A DNA stretch of 64,000 bases, from contig OY282386.1 of NCBI GenBank assembly GCA_958295945.1, forward strand, positions 2,679,864 through 2,743,863, given 5' to 3'. The notes under the pieces were generated by a model. That model had not been told where the DNA came from, made no database searches, and saw only the letters and a program-made list of their open reading frames with translations. Of the stretch, positions 8,505-17,005 are shown one piece after another. The stretch's first letter is position 1. Every line of letters starts with the position of its first letter. This stretch comes from Candidatus Poribacteria bacterium (GTDB lineage Bacteria > Poribacteria > WGA-4E > WGA-3G). Made by a program: the position numbers and the translations under genes.

Positions 8505-9401
8505 ATGAAAAAGCTAATGTTAATCCTAACTTTTACTCTGACAGGTTTAATGATAACTGTCAATGCTTTTACAAAAACTATCGTAACAGATGGTTTGGTG
8601 GGTTATTGGACTTTTGATCAAAACGCGATAAAAAATAACATCGTTCAGGATGCTTGGGGTAAAAACGATGCCATGATTGCGGGTAATCCAATTATTACAG
8701 CGGGAACCGTCAAGAGAGGCATTAGATTAGATGGAATTGGGGATTATGTCATTTTACCAAACGTCGGCAATTTTGGAAGACGCATTGGAGCGTATACTTT
8801 TGAAGCTTGGTTTAAAACGACCCGCACCAACAGTTGGAGTGCGATCTATAAAGTCATGGAACCGCCTTGTAATAGGGAAAACAACGGTTACGGAATTCTA
8901 ATTAATGCTGCGTATGATGCATGGAATAACATCATTGAGACTAAAAAGGATTCATTCCACACTCAACGTGCAAACAAGGTGGGGGAGGGTGGTTGTACTA
9001 GCAGTTCCTCTACAGGAATACTTCCAGTTTCAGATGGTAAGTGGCACCAGATTGTATATACAACACGCACACCTACAGACGAAGAATTAGCTGAATTGCC
9101 ATTTAGAATTCCTTTGGGTGTGTGTAGCACAATTGCAATTTATCTTGATGCACAACTGTATGGTGATTCAACTGGTTGTACATCCGGTCCACTCCGTCCC
9201 TATACAGAACCTATTTATTTGGGTGCTGTAAACGATGATGGTAAAGCATTAGGATTTTTTGATGGTGTTTTTGATGAAGTGCGGATATATGACCGTGCAC
9301 TTACTCATAAAGAAGTGAAACGCAATTATGATCTTGTCCTGAGTGTGGAGGCAGGTCAGAAGTTGTCTACGGTCTGGGGTTCGCTGAAGGCGAGACATTA
9401 A
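8505..9401 (+). CDS. Secreted LamG domain protein
   Basis: The start at 8505 has AGGAGAAATTCA before it. A Sec signal peptide (KKLMLILTFTLTGLMITVNA) leads into a LamG-type jelly-roll: LVGYWTFDQN, RLDGIGDYVILP, YTFEAWFKTTRTN, GKWHQIVYTTRT, and the closing FFDGVFDEVRIYDRALT. Five cysteines lie in the domain, so disulphides outside the cytoplasm are plausible. The C-terminus GQKLSTVWGSLKARH carries the same W-G-x-(L/I)-K tail as the proteins at 3020 and 49072. Its role is likely glycan or matrix binding at the surface. The ligand is unknown. Confidence 0.85.
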   Translation: MKKLMLILTFTLTGLMITVNAFTKTIVTDGLVGYWTFDQNAIKNNIVQDAWGKNDAMIAGNPIITAGTVKRGIRLDGIGDYVILPNVGNFGRRIGAYTFEAWFKTTRTNSWSAIYKVMEPPCNRENNGYGILINAAYDAWNNIIETKKDSFHTQRANKVGEGGCTSSSSTGILPVSDGKWHQIVYTTRTPTDEELAELPFRIPLGVCSTIAIYLDAQLYGDSTGCTSGPLRPYTEPIYLGAVNDDGKALGFFDGVFDEVRIYDRALTHKEVKRNYDLVLSVEAGQKLSTVWGSLKARH

Positions 9402-9478
9402 AACAAACATATCCGCATTATGCCAGAATCTACCTACATTTAGCCACAATTTTATCTGTGTATCTTTAAAACCTTCTA

Positions 9479-11173
9479 CTACGGATCAGGGATTAAGGGT
9501 TTTATATTGTTCTTTCCTGCTTCATATAGATAAGCATCTCTGCCATTAAAATATGTCTTATAGACACTTTGCCAATCGCTGTTTGTCAACCCCCATCGTG
9601 GAGCAGGACCGAGTTTAAAATAGACTATATTCGCTTCGTCCAGGCTCTTGAATGGATAGTCACCTACTGGTGCATCGCGTGTGTTTGGGACAAAAATGAC
9701 AGCGTCGTGAACATCAAATTTCTTAACCAACGGTGGCAATTTCTGATAAACTGCACTCCAATTCTGATACACTTTCCCAATCCACACATAACTCCATACA
9801 GTATTTACACTTAGCAACAATAGACATATTCCCATAGTGTATGCAAGTTTGCTTTTCCATACCGGTTTTTTGAGCCGCTGATAGAGAAGATACATACCAC
9901 GTGCTGTAAGCGGTATAAAACCGAGGAAAATTGCTTCAGTATAGTACCGCGCATTTACAGGTGTAAATCCCCATGTTGATCCTTCAAAGTAAAAGAATGC
10001 ATAAAGTATCAGACTTCCCACAATAAAAGCCATACATAACACATCATATCTGTTTGGTGAGAAATGGAAAAATGGTATGAGTACAAGGCACCACGGTATT
10101 AATAAGGGGAGAAAATCAAGAAAAAACTTGGGAGTTAACTTTGCTTCAATTAGGAGTCTGTGTTTGTAATTTCCCCATCCAAGTGCGTTGAAACTGATGC
10201 ACGGGAGAATGTGTTGCCATGTCCTTTTAACAGACCATTGTGGTTTGAATTCCCATCCACTATCAGGGGCAACATAATACCCTTCACCGCGTTTTCCGAA
10301 ACCCACTTTGTCTTTAGGTTGTGCTGCGGTGTGTGTGAACGTGAATGGGTTTCCCGTAAAATGATGATTCCACGCCATACATACAAGGACCATAAACGCA
10401 AAGGGGACTAAGAAAATCCCTAACCGAGTCATCAGTTGTTTCTGTGTAGGTGTGTTTGTCTGGTTCTGTTCGTCTGTATCGGTGGATTGGTCCGCTACTG
10501 ATGGTTTATAGAGGTGATATAGTGCGAATCCTGCTCCAACGACACCGAAAACTATTGCGGAGAGTGGACGCGTATTGAAAGCATACCCCAAAGCGAATCC
10601 AGAGAGGAGAGGATAGATTACATGGCGTTGTCCATTAAGAATTCGGACAAGTGTGAATAGAAAGAGTGTGAGGTAAAATCGACTTACCGGTTCGCTGAAC
10701 CATGTTGATCCCATCCCTGCCGTTGCAGGTGAGATCAAGGCAATAACCGCTGCTATAAGTGCAATAGGTTTACCATAAGTGTCTTTGATTAAGAGGAAAA
10801 GCAGGAATATTGCGCCACCAGTTGCAAGTGCAGGGATCAGCCATGGTGCGTTGAAGAATACACCAAACATTAGCATGAGTGCATTGCCAAATGGATATTT
10901 GGAGGACCATTTTCCGTTTAACATGTTGATGTGTGGTGAAGGAGAGAGCCCATATTCCGGCATCGGTTTGCCGTTTGGGTCTTGGACAGGTGTTCCATCA
11001 ATTGTTTGTATAGGTGTAGGAACGGATATTTTGCCTTGTGCAAACAACTTTGCTTGGAATAGATATGAGGCGGTGTCGGGTTCAAAATAAGAAAAGTTGA
11101 GGTATATACCGCTTAGGATTATGGAAAGTATGACACCGAGTATGGAGATAATGAGAATTGATCTGTTTTTCAT
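9479..11173 (-). CDS. GT-C type membrane glycosyltransferase (GT39/ArnT-like)
   Basis: The start at 11173 (MKNRSILIISILGVILS) is preferred; earlier starts would add a non-membrane stretch reading through the preceding gene. The 564-residue protein has about ten membrane helices. After helix 1 comes a periplasmic loop with YFEPDTASYLFQAKLF, the acidic motif position expected in GT-C transferases that use lipid-linked sugars, then GSTWFSEPVSRFYLTL. The family moves sugars from polyprenyl phosphate donors onto lipids or proteins outside the inner membrane. It begins four bases after the double-protease lipoprotein gene, so the two are probably co-transcribed. Acceptor and sugar are unknown. Confidence 0.8.
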   Translation of the reverse strand: MKNRSILIISILGVILSIILSGIYLNFSYFEPDTASYLFQAKLFAQGKISVPTPIQTIDGTPVQDPNGKPMPEYGLSPSPHINMLNGKWSSKYPFGNALMLMFGVFFNAPWLIPALATGGAIFLLFLLIKDTYGKPIALIAAVIALISPATAGMGSTWFSEPVSRFYLTLFLFTLVRILNGQRHVIYPLLSGFALGYAFNTRPLSAIVFGVVGAGFALYHLYKPSVADQSTDTDEQNQTNTPTQKQLMTRLGIFLVPFAFMVLVCMAWNHHFTGNPFTFTHTAAQPKDKVGFGKRGEGYYVAPDSGWEFKPQWSVKRTWQHILPCISFNALGWGNYKHRLLIEAKLTPKFFLDFLPLLIPWCLVLIPFFHFSPNRYDVLCMAFIVGSLILYAFFYFEGSTWGFTPVNARYYTEAIFLGFIPLTARGMYLLYQRLKKPVWKSKLAYTMGICLLLLSVNTVWSYVWIGKVYQNWSAVYQKLPPLVKKFDVHDAVIFVPNTRDAPVGDYPFKSLDEANIVYFKLGPAPRWGLTNSDWQSVYKTYFNGRDAYLYEAGKNNIKPLIPDP

Positions 11174-11177
11174 CGTT

Positions 11178-13703
11178 TTATTTTTCGGATTTGAGTTCTT
11201 TTGCCTTTGCAAAATCTTTTTCTGCTGCCTCATGTTGTCCGAGTGCTTTCTTTGCAGCCCCACGATTGTAAAAAGTATCCGCATTCTCAGGGTTTAGTTT
11301 TATAGCATGTGTCCAATCTTGAATAGCTGCATTATAGAGTTTTTGTGCCTCTGCTGTCCCCCCTTGTTCTGCTTTAGACTCACCGAGGACATACTTTGCC
11401 ACCCCGCGATTGTAAAAAGTACTTGCGTCCTCCGGGTCGATCTGGATTGCGTGCGTCCAATCTTGAATAGCTGCATTATAGAGTTTTTGTGCCTCTGCTG
11501 CCTCACCTTGTTCTGCTTTAGACTTACCCAGATCATACTTTGCAACCCCTAGATTGTAAAAAGTAGCCGCATCCTCCGGGTCGATCTGGATTGCGTGCGT
11601 CCAATCTTGAATAGCTGTATTATAGAGTTTTTGTGCCTCTGCTATATCCCCTTGTTCTGCTTTAGACTCACCCAGATCGTGCTTTACATTTCCGCGATTG
11701 TAAAAAGTACTTGCGTCCTCCGGGTCGATCTGGATTGCGTCCGTATAATCTTGAATAGCTGCATTATAGAGTTTTTGTGCCTCTGCTGTCCCCCCTTGTT
11801 CTGCTTTAGACTTACCAAACTTGTGCCGCGTCTGTCCGCGCCAGTCGTATATATCAAAACGTATAGGATAATGTAAGACAGCTTTTTCAAAGTTAAGTAG
11901 TGCCTTGCTGTAGTTCCCGGCAATAGAATAGTCTTGTCCTATACCGTAGTAAGCATAGGCACGGATTTGCTCGCGCTGTTGCCAATGTGCTAAAGGTTCC
12001 GAGGACACTGATTGATTAAGCAATGCCTTGAGTATATTTGATGGAACAGAAATACAGTGATTTCCTGATTTAGTTCCGTGAGTGTTAATCCCAATGACTT
12101 CTCCTTTACTGTTAAGCAAAGGACCACCACTACTTCCCTTCCCAAGAGTTGGGGTAGTCACTATCCATTTGTCCTTGTTCCGGATGTTATGTACTTTCGC
12201 CTTTATGACTTCGTATTTGTTACTTGGATATCCCACGGTAACAATAGATTCTCCAATTTGGATCGTAGAACTATCGCCTAAGGGCAGCGGTGTGCCTTTA
12301 CCGGATATCTTTAGGACGACGATATCGTTTTCCACGTCAAACGCAGTAACTTCCTCTACTTCCCAGATTGCCTCGTTGTTGATGAGTTTAACGTAAACAG
12401 GTCCAGGTCGGGCAACAACGTGTATATTAGTTGCAATTTTATCCTTTTCCACAAAGAAGCCGCTCCCAAAGTAGGTCCTACCTGTCCACTTGATCACGTT
12501 GACTGTTGACCCGATGCCTTTGGATTTTATGTGTGCTGTGGGAGCATTGGTGTCCTCCGTATATTTCAGTTGAACAGATTTACCGTAGTCAACAACGCCT
12601 TCGTGGTACAATCGCTGTGCGCGCTCCGCATCTCCGCTCTCGGATTCGATATCCCCCAATATAGACTTCACGATGCCACGATTATTGTAGGCAGTGGCAT
12701 GCCGAGGATTAAGTTTTATCGCACGTGTGTAGTCATCTATTGCTTCTTGATAGAGGAGTTGTGCTTTTTCCACATCACCACTATTGTGTTTGGATTCGCT
12801 AAGCCTGAACTTTGCTACGCCGCGATTGTTGTAGGCTCTGGCATGCCGAGGATTAAGTTTTATCGCACGTGTGTAGTCATCTATTGCCCCAGCATAATTT
12901 TCAAGGTTATATTTAGTTAAACCGCGTTTGTAGTAGCTACGAACATGCTCAGGGTTTAGCGCAATAACTTTATCAAAGTCAACTATCGCGTTTTTATATT
13001 CTTTAGCAGTGCTTTTTCCTTCGCCTTGACTATAATATAACTCCGCGCGTATATAGGGTCGCCTCTGCCATTCTACTAAAGACTCCAGTGGTGTTGTTTT
13101 TGCCAGCAATGTCTTAAGCGCGTTTGAAGGAATAGCATAGTTTTCAGAGTCATCACCATACGCGAGGGCAATCCCGATCACTTCTCCATTTCTGTTTAAC
13201 ACGGGACCGCCGCTACTTTCCTTAGAAATAGTGCCTTTCATTTCAAACCATCTATCGCTTTTCCGGATTTTGTTGATAGTTCCAGGCGTAGCTTTATGTT
13301 TTCTATCAGGGTATCCGATAACAGATTCACCGGTTTGAACCGTATCACTATCTCCTATTGGCAGAGGGCTGCCTTTGCCTGCAATTTTTAAGATGACGAG
13401 ATTGTTTTTTACATCAAACGCCGCAACACCTTCAACCGCCAAGATTGTTTCATTTTCACTGAGTTTGGCGAAAATGGGTCCAGGTTGTGCGACAACATGA
13501 ATATTGGTTGCAATCTTGTCCTTATCCACAAAGAAACCAGTACCAACAGTTCTTGATTTTTCGTCTCTATTTATCAAGCGGACAGTGGAATCTTCTGTCA
13601 ATGCTATTGCTTTTTTAGCAATCTGCTGCGGTGTAAATGCACAGGATGGTAAAAAGACAGAGACTATTAGTATACATAATATAGATTTGATGCTGTTTTT
13701 CAT
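11178..13703 (-). CDS. Lipoprotein with two trypsin-like protease domains and TPR repeats
   Basis: This 841-residue protein starts with a lipoprotein signal peptide (VSVFLPSC lipobox). Protease domain 1 (about 30-205) keeps the His (TNIHVV) and Ser (ESSGGP), but its expected Asp is replaced in DVKNNLVILK, so it may be inactive. TPR repeats follow (KYNLENYAGAIDDYTRAIKLNP type). Protease domain 2 (about 395-570) has an intact triad: TNIHVV, ENDIVVLK, GKGSSGGP. A C-terminal run of near-identical TPR units, each with an AEAQKLYNAAIQDWTHAIQ-like core, follows. The domains resemble HtrA/DegP-type peptidases without PDZ domains. It is likely anchored in the envelope, with the TPRs selecting partners. 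The repeats are so alike in DNA that copy-number change is expected. Confidence 0.88.
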   Translation of the reverse strand: MKNSIKSILCILIVSVFLPSCAFTPQQIAKKAIALTEDSTVRLINRDEKSRTVGTGFFVDKDKIATNIHVVAQPGPIFAKLSENETILAVEGVAAFDVKNNLVILKIAGKGSPLPIGDSDTVQTGESVIGYPDRKHKATPGTINKIRKSDRWFEMKGTISKESSGGPVLNRNGEVIGIALAYGDDSENYAIPSNALKTLLAKTTPLESLVEWQRRPYIRAELYYSQGEGKSTAKEYKNAIVDFDKVIALNPEHVRSYYKRGLTKYNLENYAGAIDDYTRAIKLNPRHARAYNNRGVAKFRLSESKHNSGDVEKAQLLYQEAIDDYTRAIKLNPRHATAYNNRGIVKSILGDIESESGDAERAQRLYHEGVVDYGKSVQLKYTEDTNAPTAHIKSKGIGSTVNVIKWTGRTYFGSGFFVEKDKIATNIHVVARPGPVYVKLINNEAIWEVEEVTAFDVENDIVVLKISGKGTPLPLGDSSTIQIGESIVTVGYPSNKYEVIKAKVHNIRNKDKWIVTTPTLGKGSSGGPLLNSKGEVIGINTHGTKSGNHCISVPSNILKALLNQSVSSEPLAHWQQREQIRAYAYYGIGQDYSIAGNYSKALLNFEKAVLHYPIRFDIYDWRGQTRHKFGKSKAEQGGTAEAQKLYNAAIQDYTDAIQIDPEDASTFYNRGNVKHDLGESKAEQGDIAEAQKLYNTAIQDWTHAIQIDPEDAATFYNLGVAKYDLGKSKAEQGEAAEAQKLYNAAIQDWTHAIQIDPEDASTFYNRGVAKYVLGESKAEQGGTAEAQKLYNAAIQDWTHAIKLNPENADTFYNRGAAKKALGQHEAAEKDFAKAKELKSEK

Positions 13704-13745
13704 AAGAGAAGAATTCTCATTGTTATTGTGTGCTACGCTTTTCAG

Positions 13746-13773
13746 TTGACATGTTCATTAAATATGCTACAAT
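13746..13773 (+). promoter_or_regulatory. Sigma70-type promoter for the DUF5069 gene
   Basis: TTGACA at 13746-13751 and TACAAT at 13768-13773 are 16 bases apart and lie about 50 bases before the gene starting at 13822. The position in the divergent gap fits. Confidence 0.6.
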
Positions 13774-13821
13774 AGTATAGTAGATATATTACCACATTTT
13801 CAAATTGAAAGGAAACGAATA

Positions 13822-15105
13822 ATGGATTTAACACGTCAACCACCGCGCCGACCATCTAACTTAGGCGTTGCGGGTATTGTAGGTGCAGCTCGTATGACTG
13901 ACAAGGCTCGTGCTCATAACAAGGAGATGCTCGGGGATTTTGTATATGGAAGGTATTCAGGTTTAGATCGTAGGATATTGGAGTTTTTGGGTATTTCTGC
14001 GGACGACTTTGCTGAAGCAGCAGATGAATATGACGATGCTGCGCTCAGTGCTTGGATGCTGGAAAAGGGGAACAAAACAGAAGTTGAGATTTCTGCGTTT
14101 AATCAATCGGAGTTAGAACGACTACCCGCTGACAAGAAACATAAGCAGTTGCTTGAAGAAAGATTAGCTAAATATGCCCCTGATAGAACAGATATTAAGA
14201 CTGTCTTGCAGTCTATTGAACTTGACGATTGGGGTTGCTTCTGGCAGATAGACCTTACGGTTCGTCCACCGCGCAGTGCGCGTGCAAGAGATGTTGCCGG
14301 TATTTGTGGTGTTGCGCGTATGGCAGACAAGGCGCGTGCAGAACAGACAGGGAAAATCGGTGATTATAAATACGGCGATATTTCTGGGCAAGATGTTCGT
14401 ATTTTGACATTCCTTGATGTTACGGCAGATGATTTTCAGGAGGCAGCAGTTGACAATCCGAACGATATTGAACTCGGTGAGTGGGTGCAGGAAAACTGCA
14501 GTAAATCACAAGAGGAAATTGATACCTACAATCAGGCAATGGTCAATCGGGGGCCGGACGAAACGACCCGTGAAAGATTTGAAGCGCGTCGTCAGGAAGT
14601 GGATGCAAGTCGCACGGACATCACAACGTGGGTTGCACTGCAAGATTTAGATGACGAATTGAGTTTCGGTATCGTTGACCTCAATCGGCGCGCGCCTCGT
14701 AGTCCTTACAATACGGATGTTTACGGTATGGTGCATCTCGCTCGACTGATAGACAAAGGAAGAGCATTTAATGGTAATACATTGGGAGAGTATTTCTATG
14801 CAGAGGATTCGGGCATGGATAGGATGGCACTCGGTTTTCTCGGTGTCCCTGCTGATGAATTTACTGGTGCACTCAAAGAATATTCTACCGATGCTGAGAT
14901 TGAGGCATGGTTAAAGGAGAACTATGTCAAAAGTGAATCAGAAATTGAAGCGTTTAATGAAAAGATAACGAATATGGGACCCGAAAATGAGCGATATCAA
15001 GCGATGATGGACCGCATGCTCAAAAAACTTGGTGCTGAAGATTCGGATATCAGTACTTGGTTTGCAGTGATGGACCTTGATGATGAGAAGACGTTTGCGT
15101 TGTAG
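13822..15105 (+). CDS. Protein with three tandem DUF5069 domains
   Basis: The start at 13822 is preceded by GAAAGGAAACGAATA. The 427-residue protein is three copies of a domain of about 140 residues. Each copy has a D-L-x-R-x-x-P-R-x-P start, a V-x-x-x-x-R-M/L-x-D-K-x-R-A motif, a G-x-Y/F-x-Y-x-x-x-S-G-x-D motif, and F-L-G-I/V-x-A-D-x-F. These match DUF5069, normally found as a single domain of about 140-150 residues and of unknown function. No signal peptide or membrane helix is seen. The copies differ clearly, so the triplication is old. It has its own promoter. Confidence 0.8.
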   Translation: MDLTRQPPRRPSNLGVAGIVGAARMTDKARAHNKEMLGDFVYGRYSGLDRRILEFLGISADDFAEAADEYDDAALSAWMLEKGNKTEVEISAFNQSELERLPADKKHKQLLEERLAKYAPDRTDIKTVLQSIELDDWGCFWQIDLTVRPPRSARARDVAGICGVARMADKARAEQTGKIGDYKYGDISGQDVRILTFLDVTADDFQEAAVDNPNDIELGEWVQENCSKSQEEIDTYNQAMVNRGPDETTRERFEARRQEVDASRTDITTWVALQDLDDELSFGIVDLNRRAPRSPYNTDVYGMVHLARLIDKGRAFNGNTLGEYFYAEDSGMDRMALGFLGVPADEFTGALKEYSTDAEIEAWLKENYVKSESEIEAFNEKITNMGPENERYQAMMDRMLKKLGAEDSDISTWFAVMDLDDEKTFAL

Positions 15106-15222
15106 TCGTTGAACAATTTGTTTGTTTTGCATGATGACTTAAAAGGTAATTATGCGGGAATCTATTTCTCAGTTAGGTGATATTTTCAGTAAGAGTTTCA
15201 ATGAGTTCCTCAAAAGTTGTCT

Positions 15223-15504
15223 ATGTTCGATCATATCCTTAACCAGATTCAAGAAAAAGTTCGTTCGCGTGAGTATCTATTAACACTTCATGCGGAAGAT
15301 GAAATGATAGATGATGGACTTACTTACTTTGATGTGGAAAATGCTTTACTTACTGGTAGAATTGTGGGAAGACAGAAAGATCGACAAACAGATGAATGGA
15401 AATATGTCGTTGAAGGCAGAACGCATGGTTCTGAGATAGCTGTTATCGTGTCAAAGTTCACTTACAGTAGAAAATTAGTTATCATTACCGTTTATGTAAA
15501 ATAA
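15223..15504 (+). CDS. DUF4258-family small protein, possible toxin of a TA pair
   Basis: About 93 residues; the ATG at 15223 is chosen over a TTG six bases earlier. The sequence fits DUF4258: LTLHAEDEMIDDGLTYFDVE near the N-terminus (the conserved His in a helix), then IVGRQKD and WKYVVEGR strands and a C-terminal VIVSKFTYSRKLVIITVYV. DUF4258 proteins have a RelE/HicA-like size and often sit before a YgiT-type zinc-finger gene, as here (19-base gap). The function is therefore inferred from context: possible ribonuclease-type toxin. No experimental assignment can be made. Confidence 0.72.
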   Translation: MFDHILNQIQEKVRSREYLLTLHAEDEMIDDGLTYFDVENALLTGRIVGRQKDRQTDEWKYVVEGRTHGSEIAVIVSKFTYSRKLVIITVYVK

Positions 15505-15523
15505 ACCTATAAGGAGTTAAACT

Positions 15524-15751
15524 ATGATTTGTGATGTGTGCGGAAAAGATGGGGCGCGCCAACGTCATCTGACTCGTAGTTATGGGAAAGGGGCGTCGCT
15601 TTTGATTATTGAAGATGTACCTGTCATTTGTTGTCCTCATTGCGGTGAGAGATACATGACTGCACAAACATTGGAACAACTTGAATGCATTAAAAGGTCC
15701 CCTGGGAATCTCGCAACAATACGCTCTGTACCGGTTGCAGTTTTCAAATAA
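15524..15751 (+). CDS. YgiT-type zinc-finger protein, probable antitoxin
   Basis: The 75-residue protein starts behind AAGGAGTTAAACT. Two CxxC motifs (CDVCGK and CPHCGE) and a central GKGASLLIIEDVPVICC strand match the YgiT-type zinc finger, the N-terminal domain of MqsA-like antitoxins. There is no C-terminal helix-turn-helix, so autoregulation through DNA binding is not obvious. The tight linkage to the DUF4258 gene suggests the two proteins form one module. Confidence 0.8.
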   Translation: MICDVCGKDGARQRHLTRSYGKGASLLIIEDVPVICCPHCGERYMTAQTLEQLECIKRSPGNLATIRSVPVAVFK

Positions 15752-15769
15752 CGCATGTCCATACTGGAG

Positions 15770-16310
15770 CATGACGGCTCCCCAACCTAAAGGATGGGGT
15801 TTCCTTTAAGTCACTTTCTCACGGATACTTCCGTTTTTTGAAAGTGTGGGAAACCTCTTTTATATGCTTATAGCATACTCACTTGGTTTTAAGCCAAGTT
15901 AACCGAGACAGCAATTGTCGGGGTGCCCGCCAAGGCACGACTAACAGGGTCCTTATGAGGTATCCCCAAATGAGCGACCCAGATACTTTAGTTTTGCGTT
16001 CTGTTTGATCGCAGTTGTGGAGGGAACACCTACACAATCCTATATAGCGAATGCAGAACTCATCACAAACGACTGGCAAGGATCACAACTTGCAGCGTAT
16101 ACAACCGAATGTGGCTAAGGGATTTAGTCCCAATCCGTTCCAACCTAAGCAATTAGGTTTGGATAGGACACCTGCAGGTAGCAGGCGATTGCTTTCCTAT
16201 CCAACGGACTAAATATATGATACCACATTTTAGACGAAAAGTTAAGTTTTTTCTTGACACAATCACAAGGCCGCCACTACATCCCGCCAGCTAAAGCAAG
16301 GGGTTTTGTG
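15770..16310 (-). mobile_element. Non-coding IS200/IS605-like remnant with structured right end
   Basis: Read on the minus strand, the hairpin AACCCCATCCTTTAGGTTGGGG at its 3' end (about 15780-15803, shown shortened) looks like the right end of IS200/IS605 tnpB elements. Upstream in the same reading direction is a branched fold at about 16121-16212: outer stem ATTTAGTCC/GGACTAAAT, hairpin AACCTAA-GCAA-TTAGGTT and stem GGATAGGA/TCCTATCC. A further CCGCCAC/GTGGCGG hairpin lies at about 16270-16315. No intact TnpB or TnpA reading frame is present. This covers the gene-free stretch between 15752 and 16453; the rest of it shows nothing recognised. Confidence 0.4.
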
Positions 16311-16453
16311 GCGGAAGATTAGATAAGCATTGAAAAACCTTGAAGCGATTGCAGACGTTGGGTCAGGTAAGAGGACAAATGCAAATGCCGCATGGCGGGG
16401 TTTGATCCTGAAGATGCCACGGAAAATTATCAACATTTCTCAATAAGAAACAA

Positions 16454-16897
16454 TTGCAAAACAAAACCACATTGATAAATGGAGAAAAGATTTTGTATCT
16501 ATATCATGGAAGCAAGCAATCTTTTCCAAAATTGAGAAAACGTAAGGCAAATGCACCACCAGGAAGACCTGCGGAAGAAGCTTTGGATGCTATTTATCTC
16601 ACACCTGATTTTCTCTTCGCATTGGCTTGCGCGGCAAGACCACCCGGAGTTTCAAATATCGATCTGACAGAACGAACCATCTGCTTTGAAAATCCGGACC
16701 AGTTTGAGCCAAACGAGACGATTTACATCTATTTTGTAGATCCTACGAACATTTCAGAAGATAAGAAAATCTACATTGACCCGTGGCAGGTTGCTGTCAC
16801 TGAGGATGAGATAACACCAGATAAGGTTGAAACCTATAAATCTGGCGATTTGCTAAAATACTACCGTGTTATAGATTCTTTGGATAAAACCGTTTGA
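16454..16897 (+). CDS. Hypothetical protein with YHGS motif
   Basis: Up to 147 residues; the start is uncertain (TTG at 16454 or TTG at 16472, no clear ribosome site). The sequence begins with ILYLYHGSKQSFPKLRKRKA and continues with AIYLTPDFLFALACAA. A 'YHGS...' strand followed by an 'I-Y-x-T-x-D-x-x-x-A' helix is seen in several small ADP-ribosyltransferase-like families, but I see no further catalytic motif and do not assign activity. It has no partner gene and follows the IS605-like remnant. Confidence 0.6.
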   Translation: MQNKTTLINGEKILYLYHGSKQSFPKLRKRKANAPPGRPAEEALDAIYLTPDFLFALACAARPPGVSNIDLTERTICFENPDQFEPNETIYIYFVDPTNISEDKKIYIDPWQVAVTEDEITPDKVETYKSGDLLKYYRVIDSLDKTV

Positions 16898-17005
16898 AGA
16901 CAAGGGTGGACGAAGAATTTTCTTATACGGATTAACAATTAGTAGGTAGCAAGAACATTTAAGGAATATATGTCTTTAAGGTTAGGCAAGAAAGGAGAAT
17001 AAAAA

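Noticed and set aside
11300-11923. Several overlapping frames on both strands in the TPR region
   Set aside because: They arise from the repetitive TPR-coding DNA of the 841-residue lipoprotein.
15879-16079. 66-codon minus-strand frame as a possible TnpB C-terminus
   Set aside because: It shows none of the zinc-finger or catalytic motifs of TnpB; the region looks non-coding and structured.
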